This document shows, piece by piece, positions 20,114-29,950 of a stretch of DNA of 60,682 nt. Position numbers and translations under genes: made by a program. Source of the DNA: Burkholderiales bacterium. Lineage in GTDB: Bacteria; Pseudomonadota; Gammaproteobacteria; Burkholderiales; Burkholderiaceae_D. The stretch is taken from contig JACOUL010000001.1 in assembly GCA_016177875.1 (NCBI GenBank), positions 1-60,682 of the forward strand, in the 5' to 3' direction. The notes beneath the pieces are model-generated. The model was not told where the DNA came from. It searched no databases and worked only from the letters and a program-made list of their open reading frames with translations. How positions within the stretch are numbered: position 1 is the stretch's first letter; each line of letters begins with the position of its first letter.

Positions 20114-20128
20114 GTCGGCTGCGCCGAC
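20114..20128 (-). other. Hairpin downstream of the tRNA-Ser element
   Basis: GTCGGC and GCCGAC form a 6-bp stem around a three-base loop. It lies between the tRNA-derived element and the terminator at 19972-19999. There is no T-tract. The remaining sequence 20000-20160 contains no gene I can support. Confidence 0.35.
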
Positions 20129-20163
20129 TTTGGAAAACGCCTTGACGCCGTCTCCAATTTTTC

Positions 20164-20241
20164 GGGATTCGCCCACGTTCCGCGGGCCGCGGTTTCGCTT
20201 GCAAGCGAAACCCTTCGAATCCTTACGCGAGCAATGCTCGC
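20164..20241 (-). repeat. tRNA-derived structured element, copy beside tRNA-Ser
   Basis: Read in the tRNA direction: hairpin GCGAGCATTGCTCGC (20241-20227), then GTAAGGATTCGAAGGG, whose GGATTCGAA is antisense to the T-arm of the adjacent tRNA-Ser. A perfect 22-base palindrome centred on GCTTGCAAGC (20212-20191) follows, then CGCGGCC and GGAACGTGGGCGAATCCC, whose CGAATCCC is a sense copy of the same T-stem. The two outer arms can pair. The layout matches the copy beside tRNA-Leu at 33415-33503, with differences that preserve pairing. Confidence 0.8.
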
Positions 20242-20291
20242 TTTCACTTCGCGGTTGCTTCGTCTACGGAGAGACGATTACAGCTTTTATT

Positions 20292-20385
20292 TGGCGGAGA
20301 CGGAGGGATTCGAACCCTCGATACAGGTTTAAGCCCGTATGCTTCCTTAGCAGGGAAGTGCCTTCGACCTCTCGGCCACGTCTCC
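20292..20385 (-). tRNA. tRNA-Ser(GCT)
   Basis: 94 bases including an encoded CCA. The acceptor stem GGAGACG pairs with CGTCTCC and the discriminator is G. The anticodon loop CTGCTAA gives anticodon GCT (serine AGC/AGU codons). A long variable arm, typical of type II tRNA, and the T-arm GGGTTCGAATCCC are present. It is transcribed away from lysC from a clear promoter. Confidence 0.97.
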
Positions 20386-20422
20386 ACACGCGAGATGGCA
20401 AGCCACCCCGTTGGAACCACGC

Positions 20423-20451
20423 ATGATAGCTGCTCAGGCGTGGTCGGTCAA
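20423..20451 (-). promoter_or_regulatory. Promoter of tRNA-Ser
   Basis: TTGACC (20451-20446) and TATCAT (20428-20423) are separated by exactly 17 bp, placing the start near 20416, about 30 bases before the tRNA. The -35 lies just after the lysC stop codon. Confidence 0.75.
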
Positions 20452-20458
20452 TGCAACT

Positions 20459-21724
20459 TTATTCCGCCGGAAAGCCGGCTTTCTCCAGATCAAAGGCTTT
20501 GTGCAAAGCACGCACTGCCAACTCCATATACTTCTCGTCTATCAACACCGAAATCTTGATCTCGGAAGTGGAGATCATCAAGATGTTGATGCCTTCTTCG
20601 GAGAGCGTACGAAACATCTGCGAGGCAATGCCGACATGGCTGCGCATGCCTACACCGACGACCGAAACCTTGGAAACTTTAGCGTCACCCACAATGCTGG
20701 TGGCGCTGATGTGCTCTTTGACATTCTTGTTCAACGCATCCATTGCCTTCGCATAATCGGCGCGCGGCACGGTGAAGGTGAAGTCGGTCTTACCTTCTAC
20801 CGATTGGTTCTGGATGATCATATCGACTTCGATATTGGCTTCCGCGATCGGCCCAAGGATTTGATAAGCGATACCAGGACGGTCGGGCACGCCGAGCACG
20901 GTGATCTTGGCTTCATCGCGATTGAATGCGATACCGGTAATTGCGGCTTGTTCCATGTCAGTCTCTTCCTCAAACGAAATCAGGGTGCCGGAGTTAGCTT
21001 CTTCTTCCAGCGGCATCAAAGGGTCGGTCAACGACGACAACACGCGCGTCGGCATGCGGTAGTTACCGGCAAATTCCACCGAACGAATCTGCAGTACTTT
21101 GGAGCCGAGCGATGCCATCTCCAACATTTCTTCGAAAGTCACGGTATCTAGCCGGCGTGCTTCGGAAACGACGCGCGGATCGGTCGTATAGACTCCATCA
21201 ACATCGGTATAGATCAAGCATTCCTGCGCCTTAAGCGCCGCAGCGACTGCCACGGCCGACGTGTCGGAACCACCGCGGCCAAGCGTCGCGATATTGCCCG
21301 CTTCATCCACGCCTTGAAAGCCCGTGATGACGACGATCTTGCCGGCATTCAGATCCTTCTTTACTTTGACATCGTCGATCGATTGAATGCGAGCTTTGGT
21401 AAAAGCGGAATCGGTCTTGATCGGCACTTGCCAGCCGGCGTACGAAACCGCTTGCTTGCCGAGCGATTGCAATGCCATCGCCAACAGAGCGACCGATACT
21501 TGTTCGCCGGTGGAGGCGATCATGTCCAATTCGCGCGGATCGGGTTGCGGGGAAACTTCCTTCGCCAATGCAATCAGGCGATTGGTTTCGCCGGACATTG
21601 CGGAAGGAACCACGACGATTTGGTGGCCGGCGTCATGCCATTTGGCCACGCGTTTGGCAACGTTCTTGATGCGCTCGGTTGAACCCATCGACGTGCCGCC
21701 GTATTTGTGAACGATTAAAGCCAT
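20459..21724 (-). CDS. lysC: Aspartate kinase
   Basis: 421 residues. Catalyses ATP-dependent phosphorylation of aspartate, the first step towards lysine, threonine, methionine and diaminopimelate. KYGGTSMGS at residues 7-15 is the kinase signature, GRGGSDTSAVAVAAAL lies near 150, and two C-terminal ACT domains (about 265-421) provide feedback control by end-product amino acids. The length fits the single-function aspartokinase with alpha/beta overlapping subunits common in betaproteobacteria. Confidence 0.95.
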   Translation of the reverse strand: MALIVHKYGGTSMGSTERIKNVAKRVAKWHDAGHQIVVVPSAMSGETNRLIALAKEVSPQPDPRELDMIASTGEQVSVALLAMALQSLGKQAVSYAGWQVPIKTDSAFTKARIQSIDDVKVKKDLNAGKIVVITGFQGVDEAGNIATLGRGGSDTSAVAVAAALKAQECLIYTDVDGVYTTDPRVVSEARRLDTVTFEEMLEMASLGSKVLQIRSVEFAGNYRMPTRVLSSLTDPLMPLEEEANSGTLISFEEETDMEQAAITGIAFNRDEAKITVLGVPDRPGIAYQILGPIAEANIEVDMIIQNQSVEGKTDFTFTVPRADYAKAMDALNKNVKEHISATSIVGDAKVSKVSVVGVGMRSHVGIASQMFRTLSEEGINILMISTSEIKISVLIDEKYMELAVRALHKAFDLEKAGFPAE

Positions 21725-21816
21725 AAGAATGTGGGGCTTCCAGGATTGGAAGTGAAGAGAAAAATCAACCTTTTAGTTTACATGTTGCAACGCAGGATGA
21801 CAAGTCTTTTGGCGTG

Positions 21817-23214
21817 TTAAACGGCGCCAAAACTTTCCCAGCGCAATGCGATTTTTGTACCGGGCGCGGCACTGAAATGATGGCAATCCATGCCGATTCC
21901 GGCAGCGTACAACAACCGATCATTTGCGAGCACTAAAGGCAATCGATCGCGTAGCCACGGCGGCACATTGAGCGATTGATAATGATGTTTAAGACTTCTG
22001 GTCGAGCGATTAAAGGCCGGCTTTAATCGCTCGCCGCCCTGTCGATAACAGATCTGCAGCGATTGCAAACGCAGCCATTCATCCGAGACGCCTTCCATTG
22101 CCTCGTCAAAATGGAGCCTGCCGCGGAACTCGGCAAATGTCAGTTGCACTTCCCCTCGCCAGTAAAACCTGTGCGCGCCCGTCTCGCTCGAAGCGTTTTC
22201 CGGCATGCGTGTTACATATACTCGCCCACGATAACGGCGGACCTGTCCGTCGGGATGTGCCACGCATAGCTGAGCATCGTCTTTGGCTTCCAACAATTGT
22301 TTGCTCAATTCACTTAACCAAGAAGCCGAAGGCATGCGCATTCCTTGCCTACTCAACCAAAACCGCAAGAGATTATCGATACGGTCGCAGCTCAAATTCG
22401 CAAGACGCTCGATAAGAAGACAATTACCTTCAACAAGGCTCGCCAAGTCTTGTTCGGCCAATGTATTCAACAACCGTTGTGCCGATTGCATATGGTGCGA
22501 GGAGCGTGCAAAACGCTGCCGGAATCCCGGAAAATTTTCCTCCAAAGCAGGCATGACTCGATGCCGCAAAGCGTTGCGCGCATAACGCGGATCGGCGTTC
22601 GATTCATCGTCGACATACGCAATTCCATGCACTTCGGCGTACCGTTTCAATTCCGCACGCGACACGTCCAACAGCGGCCGCGCCATGATGAGACTTTCAT
22701 CGCCCAGCAATTCCGGCGCCGAATTCATCACCTCCATACCTGACAAGCCTGCCACCCCCGAACCGCGCAATAATTGCAGCAATACCGTCTCGGCTTGGTC
22801 GTCTTGATGATGCGCAGTCAAGAAAAGCGGCACATCATTCTTACGGCAAAGTTCGCCTAAAGCGGCATAACGCTGCAAGCGTGCCGCCTCTTCAATGCCG
22901 CTTGACTCGACATTCATCAACTGAATTCGCCGTGCATCGAATGTAAAGCCAAGGTTTTGCGCCTCGCGCTCGCAATGGGTGAACCAGGCATCTGCATTCG
23001 GACTAATACCGTGGTGGACGTGAAAGGCCCAAATTTGAATGTTTTGCGCTTGGGCATAATGAGACGCGAGATGCAGCAGAACCGAGGAATCCAGCCCGCC
23101 GCTATAGGCGATAGCAATTCTATTCACTGCTTCGCCGCGCAAATGACAAACGCGCGTGAAGATATCCTTCAACGCGCGTTCGAAGATGAAAGCGACGGCG
23201 GTCTTTTCGGTCAT
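21817..23214 (-). CDS. tilS: tRNA(Ile)-lysidine synthetase
   Basis: 465 residues. The PP-loop ATPase motif [10 protein letters not shown] lies at about residues 34-43. [19 protein letters not shown] is the TilS motif that distinguishes it from other N-type PP-loop enzymes, and the C-terminal tRNA-binding domain is present. It modifies C34 of tRNA-Ile(CAT) so that AUA is read as isoleucine. It overlaps accA by 4 bp. Confidence 0.95.
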   Translation of the reverse strand: MTEKTAVAFIFERALKDIFTRVCHLRGEAVNRIAIAYSGGLDSSVLLHLASHYAQAQNIQIWAFHVHHGISPNADAWFTHCEREAQNLGFTFDARRIQLMNVESSGIEEAARLQRYAALGELCRKNDVPLFLTAHHQDDQAETVLLQLLRGSGVAGLSGMEVMNSAPELLGDESLIMARPLLDVSRAELKRYAEVHGIAYVDDESNADPRYARNALRHRVMPALEENFPGFRQRFARSSHHMQSAQRLLNTLAEQDLASLVEGNCLLIERLANLSCDRIDNLLRFWLSRQGMRMPSASWLSELSKQLLEAKDDAQLCVAHPDGQVRRYRGRVYVTRMPENASSETGAHRFYWRGEVQLTFAEFRGRLHFDEAMEGVSDEWLRLQSLQICYRQGGERLKPAFNRSTRSLKHHYQSLNVPPWLRDRLPLVLANDRLLYAAGIGMDCHHFSAAPGTKIALRWESFGAV

Positions 23215-24185
23215 TCCAAAGGTGCGATTTCCTTGAATTTGCCGTAGCTCATGAGTTTCTCATGGCGCGCTGCCAGCAATTCACGCGGTTTCAGATCCTG
23301 CACCTGACGCAGGGAATCTGCCAGCGCGCGCTTGAGCATAGACGCCATTTGCTTCGGATCGCGATGAGCACCACCCAGCGGTTCGTTGATGATCTTGTCA
23401 ATCAAACCCATTGCCTTTAAGCGGTGCGCGGTCAAACCCAGCGCATCGGCCGCATCAGATGCTCGCTCCGCGGTTTTCCAGAGAATGGAAGCGCAGCCCT
23501 CAGGCGAAATCACCGAATACGTCGCATATTGCAGCATCAGCACGGCATCGCCCACGGCAATTGCCAACGCACCGCCCGAACCTCCTTCGCCGATGATGGT
23601 GGCAATCAGCGGCACCTTCAGCTCAGCCATGACATACAGGTTATGACCGATCGCTTCCGACTGGCCGCGCTCTTCAGCATCGATGCCCGGAAATGCGCCG
23701 GGCGTATCGACGAACGTAAAAATCGGCAGGTTGAATTTCTCAGCGAGCTTCATCAGCCGCATGGCCTTACGATAGCCCTCGGGCTTAGGCATGCCGAAGT
23801 TACGCATCGCGCGCTCTTTGGTGTCTCGGCCCTTCTGATGACCAATCACCATGCATGCTTGGCCGTTGAAGCGCGCCAGTCCTCCGACGATAGAAAGGTC
23901 ATCGGCGAAAGTGCGATCGCCATGCAGCTCATGGAAGTCCGTGAAGATCTCATTCACGTAATCCATGGTGTAGGGGCGCTGCGGATGCCGCGCGATCTGC
24001 GATACCTGCCAGGGCGTCAACTTGGCATAGATATCCTTGGTGAGTTGCTGGCTTTTCTTGGATAGCCGTTCGATTTCTTCCGAAATATCGACAGCCGAGT
24101 CGTCTTGCACAAACCGAAGTTCCTCAATCTTGGTTTCAAGCTCCTCAATCTGCTGCTCAAAACTTAGAAACGTGGTTTTGCTCAT
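23211..24185 (-). CDS. accA: Acetyl-CoA carboxylase carboxyltransferase subunit alpha
   Basis: 324 residues from the ATG at 24185, which has AGAAGGGGG just upstream and gives the normal start [16 protein letters not shown]; the in-frame ATG at 24293 lies within the upstream gene. The crotonase-fold signatures DTPGAFPG and [15 protein letters not shown] are present, and the length matches AccA. It makes malonyl-CoA for fatty acid synthesis together with AccD, which is not in the window. Confidence 0.96.
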   Translation of the reverse strand: MSKTTFLSFEQQIEELETKIEELRFVQDDSAVDISEEIERLSKKSQQLTKDIYAKLTPWQVSQIARHPQRPYTMDYVNEIFTDFHELHGDRTFADDLSIVGGLARFNGQACMVIGHQKGRDTKERAMRNFGMPKPEGYRKAMRLMKLAEKFNLPIFTFVDTPGAFPGIDAEERGQSEAIGHNLYVMAELKVPLIATIIGEGGSGGALAIAVGDAVLMLQYATYSVISPEGCASILWKTAERASDAADALGLTAHRLKAMGLIDKIINEPLGGAHRDPKQMASMLKRALADSLRQVQDLKPRELLAARHEKLMSYGKFKEIAPLE

Positions 24186-24220
24186 CGTACCCCCTTCTGT
24201 GTATGCGAGCTGACGTGAAA

Positions 24221-24868
24221 TCAGTATTCTACCGGGATCGGATCGAGGCTGCGCCATAAATACCATGTGGCAACAGTACACCAAGGCACCCAATTCGCAG
24301 CTACCTCGCGCGCATCACTGCGTGACACCGGTTCCCCAGAAAAATAATTGATGCTAATACCCCTGAGCAACCCAAGGTCGTCTAGAGGAAGAATGTTCGG
24401 ACGGAGGAGATTAAATATCAAAAACATCTCGGCTGTCCAGCGACCGATACCACGAATCTGCACCAGCTCAGCAATGACGGCCTCATCTTCCATTTCCATC
24501 CACTGCTCAACGTGCACTCGCTTGTTTTTGAAATGATCGGCGAGATCAAGAATGTACTCCGTCTTGCGCTTGGAGAGGCCGCACTCAGCTAGACTCTCTC
24601 CAATTTTCAGCACTTGAACCGGCGTGCATTTTGGGCACATCGCAAGAAAACGCTGCCACACCGTCTCAGCGGCCTTGGTCGAAATTTGCTGACCGATAAT
24701 GGAACGAGCCAACGTGGCAAACGCCTCGCCGCGACCGACCAAATGCAAATCTCCGAACTGCGGAATCAGCTTACGCAAAATGCGATCGCGCTTCATCAAT
24801 TCAGCTTTCGCATCATCCCAATAATGCGGCACGAAGATTTTTGAGTCGCTGCGGGTCGCTCTCGCCAT
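24221..24868 (-). CDS. DNA-3-methyladenine glycosylase II (AlkA-type)
   Basis: 215 residues from the ATG at 24868; a start at 24889 is also possible and would overlap cysS. The helix-hairpin-helix [18 protein letters not shown] and the following [14 protein letters not shown], with the catalytic Asp, are diagnostic of HhH-GPD base-excision glycosylases that remove alkylated purines. It lacks the N-terminal AlkA_N domain of E. coli AlkA and is therefore of the short bacterial type. It lies 5 bp after cysS. Confidence 0.9.
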   Translation of the reverse strand: MARATRSDSKIFVPHYWDDAKAELMKRDRILRKLIPQFGDLHLVGRGEAFATLARSIIGQQISTKAAETVWQRFLAMCPKCTPVQVLKIGESLAECGLSKRKTEYILDLADHFKNKRVHVEQWMEMEDEAVIAELVQIRGIGRWTAEMFLIFNLLRPNILPLDDLGLLRGISINYFSGEPVSRSDAREVAANWVPWCTVATWYLWRSLDPIPVEY

Positions 24869-24873
24869 GATAT

Positions 24874-26265
24874 CTATGCCCTCCGCCACTCCGTAATACC
24901 ACCCGGCTTATCTTCGAGCACGATGCCCATATCGAGCAATTCGGCGCGAACACGATCGGCTTCCGCAAAATTCTTGGCTTTTTTTGCCGCCGCACGCGCT
25001 TCGATCTTTGTCTGCACCAAAGCTTCGAAGTCTTTGCCGCTCTCACCTGGCGCAGATTGCAGGAATTCCTGCGGGCTGCGCCCCAACAGACCGACAACGC
25101 CTGCCAATTTCTTGAGTTGCCTCGCTAATGCGGCTGACTTCGTTCTGTTGACTTCGTTTGCCAGTTCAAACAATGCAGCAATAGCCAAGGGCGTGCCGAA
25201 GTCGTCATTCATCGCCTCGGCAAATTGCGCCGCATGCGGCTCAGTCCAATCAAGCGGCTGATCGTCCGCGGACACTTCTTTCAACGCCACATATAGACGA
25301 GTCAACGCACCTTTGGCATCATCCAAATGCACGTCCGAATAATTCAACTGGCTGCGATAATGCGTGCGCAGGATGAAAAAGCGTACCACTTCGGGATCAT
25401 ATTTCTTCAGCACCTCGCGGATGGTAAAGAAATTGCCAAGCGACTTCGACATTTTTTCATTGTCGACATTCAGGAAACCATTGTGCATCCAATAGTTCAC
25501 GAAAGTATGGCGAAAGGCGCCTTCTGACTGGGCGATTTCATTTTCATGATGGGGAAATTGCAAGTCAGAACCGCCGCCGTGTATATCGAACTGCTCGCCG
25601 AGCAATTCGCACGACATTGCCGAGCATTCGATATGCCAGCCTGGCCGTCCGCTACCCCATTTGGATTGCCATTTCACTTCAGCCGGCTCAGACTCCTTGG
25701 AAGCTTTCCACAATACGAAGTCAAGCGGATCACGCTTGCCCGTATTCACATCTACACGTTCGCCGGCACGTAAGTCGTCCAGCGATTTACCGGATAACTT
25801 TCCATACCCGGGAAAGTCACGCACCGAATAATTCACATCGCCATCGTCTGCGCGATACGCCAAACCATTTTCTTCCAGTCTTTGGATCAGGCCAAGCATT
25901 TGCGGAACGTAATCCGTCGCACGCGGCTCATGATCAGGCTTTTGTACACCAAGCGCTATAGCGTCTTCATCCATAGCGTGGATAAAACGCTGGGTCAACT
26001 GCGAAATCGACTCGCCGTTTTCAACGGCGCGCTTAATAATTTTATCGTCGATGTCGGTGATATTGCGCACGAAGGTGACATCGAAACCTGAAGAACGCAG
26101 CCAGCGCTGCACCATGTCGAACACAACCATCACGCGCGCATGGCCTAAGTGGCAATAGTCGTAGACGGTCATGCCGCATACGTACATGCGAACCTTGCCG
26201 GGCTGGATCGGAGTAAAGACCTGTTTATCACGCGCAAGCGTGTTGTAAATCCTGAGAACACTCAT
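24874..26265 (-). CDS. cysS: Cysteinyl-tRNA synthetase
   Basis: 463 residues from the ATG at 26265 ([14 protein letters not shown]); an earlier in-frame ATG at 26292 adds 9 residues. The zinc/HIGH region [15 protein letters not shown], a second Cys at [18 protein letters not shown], and the KMSKSLGN motif are all present. The DALR anticodon domain and a C-terminal helical domain complete it. No defects are seen. Confidence 0.96.
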   Translation of the reverse strand: MSVLRIYNTLARDKQVFTPIQPGKVRMYVCGMTVYDYCHLGHARVMVVFDMVQRWLRSSGFDVTFVRNITDIDDKIIKRAVENGESISQLTQRFIHAMDEDAIALGVQKPDHEPRATDYVPQMLGLIQRLEENGLAYRADDGDVNYSVRDFPGYGKLSGKSLDDLRAGERVDVNTGKRDPLDFVLWKASKESEPAEVKWQSKWGSGRPGWHIECSAMSCELLGEQFDIHGGGSDLQFPHHENEIAQSEGAFRHTFVNYWMHNGFLNVDNEKMSKSLGNFFTIREVLKKYDPEVVRFFILRTHYRSQLNYSDVHLDDAKGALTRLYVALKEVSADDQPLDWTEPHAAQFAEAMNDDFGTPLAIAALFELANEVNRTKSAALARQLKKLAGVVGLLGRSPQEFLQSAPGESGKDFEALVQTKIEARAAAKKAKNFAEADRVRAELLDMGIVLEDKPGGITEWRRA

Positions 26266-26484
26266 CGTGGAAACAATATTCGTGGGGTGCAAAGATGGTA
26301 GTGCACTTCTTCGCGCAGTTCACGCCAATATTCCTTGCGACCCGAAATCTTTTGGTTTGCTTATTTTGATAAAATGCCTGCTTTCGCGGCAGTATAGCAT
26401 TGATGAAAACCTGCTTTTCCGATTATGCCGCGATTCCAGCTTCGACTTTGGTTTCGAAATTCATTACTCGCAGAGGATTTCAAT

Positions 26485-27108
26485 ATGTTAGCAACCCGTC
26501 GTCGGTTTTTTAAAATATTCAGCAGTCTTGTATTGGCCGCAACCACTTTGGTGGCCTGCGCAGGCGATAAGGCTAAGCCTGCCGCGGAAGCTGCTAAGGC
26601 CGCCCAGGAAAATCCGAAGGTTTCCATTAAAACGAACATGGGTGAAATCGTCGTGGAACTCTATCCGGAGAAAACGCCCAAAACGGTGGCCAATTTCCTG
26701 ATGTACGTAAAGAGCGGTTATTACTCGGGCACGATCTTTCATCGCGTCATTGACAACTTCATGATCCAGGGCGGCGGCTTCGACAAAGATCTGAATCCGA
26801 AACCCGCCATGTCAAAAGTTGAGAATGAAGCAAAGAGCGGTTTAAAAAATGAAGCTTATACGATCGCCATGGCGCGTACGAACGATCCTCATTCGGCATC
26901 ATCTCAATTTTTCATTAACGTGAAAGACAACGACTTCCTGAATTATCCCGGCCGGGACGGCTGGGGTTATTGCGTGTTCGGCAAAGTCGTTAAAGGCAAA
27001 GACATCGTAGACAAAATCAAGTCGGTGCCGGTAGCGATGGTCAATGCCGCGCACCAAAATGTACCTATCGGCAACGTCATCATCGAATCCGCAACCGTTG
27101 TAAAGTAA
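26485..27108 (+). CDS. Exported cyclophilin-type peptidyl-prolyl isomerase (predicted lipoprotein)
   Basis: 207 residues from the ATG at 26485, with GAGGA 8 bases upstream. The N-terminus carries TRRRFFK, matching the twin-arginine consensus, then a hydrophobic stretch and a lipobox LVAC, so it may be a Tat-exported lipoprotein; the R-rich start could also be an ordinary Sec signal. The cyclophilin core has [30 protein letters not shown] and [10 protein letters not shown]. The next gene downstream is a cytoplasmic paralogue, so the pair serves the envelope and the cytosol. Confidence 0.88.
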   Translation: MLATRRRFFKIFSSLVLAATTLVACAGDKAKPAAEAAKAAQENPKVSIKTNMGEIVVELYPEKTPKTVANFLMYVKSGYYSGTIFHRVIDNFMIQGGGFDKDLNPKPAMSKVENEAKSGLKNEAYTIAMARTNDPHSASSQFFINVKDNDFLNYPGRDGWGYCVFGKVVKGKDIVDKIKSVPVAMVNAAHQNVPIGNVIIESATVVK

Positions 27109-27135
27109 ATTTTTAATCGCTTAACAAGGACTAAC

Positions 27136-27624
27136 ATGGCTGTCATCCTCACCACCAATTACGGCAAGATCACACTGGAATTAGACGCGGAAAAAGCGCC
27201 TAAGACCGTAGAGAATTTCCTCGAATACGTTCGTGCCGGACATTATGACGGCACCGTTTTTCATCGTGTGATCGACGGATTCATGATTCAAGGCGGCGGT
27301 TTCGAACCAGGCATGAAACAAAAGCCGACGCGCGATCCGATCGAAAATGAAGCTAAGAATGGTTTGAAGAACGAGCCCTATACGATTGCCATGGCGCGCA
27401 CTTCCGCTCCGCACTCCGCATCTGCCCAATTTTTCATCAATATAAAAAATAATAGTTTTCTAGATTATCCCGGCCAAGACGGCTGGGGTTACTGCGTATT
27501 CGGCAAAGTCAGCGAAGGCACCGAAGTCATTGACAAGATCAAGTCCGTGAAAACCACGCGCACCGGCATGCACGCCGATGTGCCGGTTGAAGACGTGGTG
27601 ATCGAAAAAGCCGAAATCGCCTAA
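27136..27624 (+). CDS. ppiB: Cytoplasmic cyclophilin-type peptidyl-prolyl isomerase B
   Basis: 162 residues, no signal peptide. [15 protein letters not shown] contains the catalytic Arg, and [16 protein letters not shown] and WGYCVFGKV complete the active site. It shares most of its core with the exported cyclophilin 27 bp upstream, which indicates a tandem duplication followed by relocation of one copy. It catalyses proline cis-trans isomerisation in folding proteins. Confidence 0.95.
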   Translation: MAVILTTNYGKITLELDAEKAPKTVENFLEYVRAGHYDGTVFHRVIDGFMIQGGGFEPGMKQKPTRDPIENEAKNGLKNEPYTIAMARTSAPHSASAQFFINIKNNSFLDYPGQDGWGYCVFGKVSEGTEVIDKIKSVKTTRTGMHADVPVEDVVIEKAEIA

Positions 27625-27647
27625 CCGGATCAACGTACTCTTTCCCT

Positions 27648-28442
27648 ATGACGCCGGAAATGCCGTCGAATCAAGCGCAACCGAAAGCGGTTGCGCTTTT
27701 TGTTTCCGATGTCCATCTGCACGAGTCTCTCCCGCACACAACGACGGCGTTTCTGAATTTTCTGCAGAATCACGCAATCAACGCCACTCAGCTCTATATA
27801 CTTGGCGATTTATTCGAATATTGGGCTGGCGACGATGACATCGACACGCCTTATCATCGACAAATTGTCAACGCATTGCGCACAGTGGGCGATACCGGCG
27901 TAGCGCTATATTGGATAGCAGGCAATCGCGATTTTTTAGTAGGCGACAACTTCGCACGCGCGACAGGCGCCACGCGCTTGCAAGACCCCTATGTGACGAC
28001 AATCGCCGGCAAGCCGCTTATCCTGACGCATGGTGATGCGCAATGCATCGACGACGCGGACTATATGGCCTTTAGGAAGCAGGTGCGGAATTTGGCATGG
28101 CAACAGCAATTTCTCTCCCTGCCTCTTGCACAACGCAAGACCATCATCGAAAACATGCGCGAACAAAGCCGTGCTGCGCAACGAGGCAAAACCTACGAGA
28201 TCATGGATGTCAATCAAGCGGCGATCGAGGCGCTGTTTGACGCCTGCAGTGCTTCCATCATGATTCATGGCCATACGCACCGCCCGGCACGCCATGAACA
28301 TGCGCGCGAAGGAGCGCCTCGCGTACGCTACGTATTACCGGATTGGGATGTTGACGCCGATGCGCCGCGCGGCGGCTGGCTTGCCATTCATTCAGACGGC
28401 GAAATCAAGCGTTTCGGAATCGACGGAAACGAGCTGCGTTAG
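27648..28442 (+). CDS. lpxH: UDP-2,3-diacylglucosamine diphosphatase
   Basis: 264 residues. Calcineurin-like metallophosphatase of lipid A synthesis: DVHLHE, GDLFEYWAGDD, GNRDFLVGD, THGDAQC and the HGHTHRPARH motif give the full set of Mn-binding ligands. It hydrolyses UDP-2,3-diacylglucosamine to lipid X and UMP at the inner membrane. The gene follows ppiB closely, as is common in proteobacteria. Confidence 0.94.
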   Translation: MTPEMPSNQAQPKAVALFVSDVHLHESLPHTTTAFLNFLQNHAINATQLYILGDLFEYWAGDDDIDTPYHRQIVNALRTVGDTGVALYWIAGNRDFLVGDNFARATGATRLQDPYVTTIAGKPLILTHGDAQCIDDADYMAFRKQVRNLAWQQQFLSLPLAQRKTIIENMREQSRAAQRGKTYEIMDVNQAAIEALFDACSASIMIHGHTHRPARHEHAREGAPRVRYVLPDWDVDADAPRGGWLAIHSDGEIKRFGIDGNELR

Positions 28443-28457
28443 GCCTTAGCAGCCGCA

Positions 28458-29129
28458 TTACTCGAATTGTCTTTTGAAATCAGCGAATTGCTGCTTTAAC
28501 TGATCGACCTCGCCGCGCAAACGATTGACCTCTTCCTCCAAGCTTGCGACTCTATCTTGACGGCCCGATTGCGCCGGCGTTCCGGCAAATGCAGCAGCGA
28601 TTTCCTGCTGCTCCACTGCCGCCTCTCCCGATAGCAAATGAACGTAACGTGCTTCTTTGGTACCGGGCGCCCGCGCCAAGCGGGCCACGAGCGGAGGAAA
28701 TTTGTCGATGAGAAACTGCAGACAAGTTTCGACATCCGCGACCGATGCGAATTCATGCAAACGGCCGCTGCGGTTACGAATCTCGCCCGCGGTTTGCGCG
28801 CCGCGCAGCATGAGCATGGTCAAGACAGCCAGTTTGTCTTGTTCCAAGGACCATTTCAAGCGCATGCGATGTTCGTACTTAATCACACGTGCGCTTGCTT
28901 GACTGACTTCCGCCACTAATTTTTGTTCGATGAGCCGATGCAAAACGTCGGATACCGTTTCCTCGGAAATCGATATGACTGGATCACGGCTGGAAAGCTG
29001 ATTACAGCCGTTGGTTAGCGCATTAAGCGACAAAGGATAGTTATCCGACGTCAGCGCCTCTTTCTCAGCTAGCACACCAAGCACGCGGATCTCGAAGGGA
29101 TCAAGCTGAAACGGAGTATCTTGGCTCAT
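28458..29129 (-). CDS. YceH-family (DUF480) protein
   Basis: 223 residues. The N-terminal winged-helix pattern FEIRVLGVLAEKEALTSDNY with SLNALTNGCNQLSSRDP is characteristic of the YceH family. A C-terminal coiled coil (about 185-223) begins at VASLEEEVNRLRGEV. The function is not established in the family; a DNA-binding or regulatory role is only suggested by the winged helices. It converges with lpxH. Confidence 0.88.
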   Translation of the reverse strand: MSQDTPFQLDPFEIRVLGVLAEKEALTSDNYPLSLNALTNGCNQLSSRDPVISISEETVSDVLHRLIEQKLVAEVSQASARVIKYEHRMRLKWSLEQDKLAVLTMLMLRGAQTAGEIRNRSGRLHEFASVADVETCLQFLIDKFPPLVARLARAPGTKEARYVHLLSGEAAVEQQEIAAAFAGTPAQSGRQDRVASLEEEVNRLRGEVDQLKQQFADFKRQFE

Positions 29130-29139
29130 GGGGTTTTCT

Positions 29140-29889
29140 TTATTCCACCAGCTTGTTTAATTGCGCCGGGTCGAATTTTTCCAGCTCGGGTAAAGTCTCG
29201 CAACCGATACCGGCGCGTTTTAAGGCCTCGATGATCATGACGATTTGATGTTCCTGGGTTGCAGCGTTATCGATCAAGCCGTGCAAGGCCTTCGAAAGCG
29301 GATCATCTGCGGCGGTCGTCAGTCCATACGCCGCGAACATGCGCGCAGCGGTTTCGTCACGCTGACTTTGCGCGTCCTTGACGATGATGCGCGCTGGAAT
29401 GCCGACTGCTGTTGCGCCTGCCGGCACCTCCTTCACTACCACCGCATTTGAGCCGATCGTCGCTCCTTCACCTACAGTGAATCCGCCGAGCACCTTCGCG
29501 CCCGCGCTGACGATCACGCCGCGCTCCAGAGTGGGATGGCGCTTGGCGCCTTTGCTCAGTGACCTGCCGCCCAGCGTCACCCCCTGGTAAATCGTGCAAT
29601 CGTCGCCAATTTCCGCGGTTTCGCCGATCACCACGCCAAAACCATGGTCGATGAATACTCGTCGGCCGATCGTCGCGCCAGGATGAATTTCAATACCTGT
29701 AATCGTGCGCCCAATATGAGAAATAAAGCGGCCCAGCCACTTTAATCCATGACGCCAGCACCAGTTGGCCCAGCGATGCATGATCAGCGCGTGCAGTCCG
29801 GGATAACAAGTCAGCACCTCCCATGCCGATCGGGCGGCAGGATCACGGGCAATGATGCTGGCAATGTCTTCACGCAGGCGGCTAAACAT
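29140..29889 (-). CDS. cysE: Serine O-acetyltransferase
   Basis: 249 residues from the ATG at 29889 ([12 protein letters not shown]), chosen because the longer frame to 30060 would run over the 3' end of rlmB. Left-handed beta-helix hexapeptides carry [18 protein letters not shown], and the active-site region [19 protein letters not shown] is intact. It is the short bacterial form lacking the long N-terminal helical domain of E. coli CysE. It produces O-acetylserine for cysteine synthesis. Confidence 0.92.
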   Translation of the reverse strand: MFSRLREDIASIIARDPAARSAWEVLTCYPGLHALIMHRWANWCWRHGLKWLGRFISHIGRTITGIEIHPGATIGRRVFIDHGFGVVIGETAEIGDDCTIYQGVTLGGRSLSKGAKRHPTLERGVIVSAGAKVLGGFTVGEGATIGSNAVVVKEVPAGATAVGIPARIIVKDAQSQRDETAARMFAAYGLTTAADDPLSKALHGLIDNAATQEHQIVMIIEALKRAGIGCETLPELEKFDPAQLNKLVE

Positions 29890-29920
29890 GGAAATCGAGG
29901 TGGTTGCAGGAAAGCATAAT

Positions 29921-29949
29921 GTTAGCGTGTTCGGGAATTCACCGCTAAC
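29921..29949 (-). other. Inverted repeat between rlmB and cysE
   Basis: GTTAGCG and CGCTAAC form a 7-bp stem with a 15-base spacer containing GAATTC. It lies between the rlmB stop at 29951 and the cysE start at 29889. No T-tract follows. It could be an operator or an mRNA structure upstream of cysE; the role is unknown. Confidence 0.3.
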
Positions 29950-29950
29950 T

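Noticed and set aside
20023..20247. 74-residue minus-strand frame running through the tRNA-Ser element
   Set aside because: It simply reads across the palindromes and has no ribosome-binding site; the conserved unit is the RNA/DNA structure, not the peptide.
20411..21151. 246-residue frame on the plus strand
   Set aside because: It is antisense to lysC and has biased composition typical of a reverse-complement shadow.
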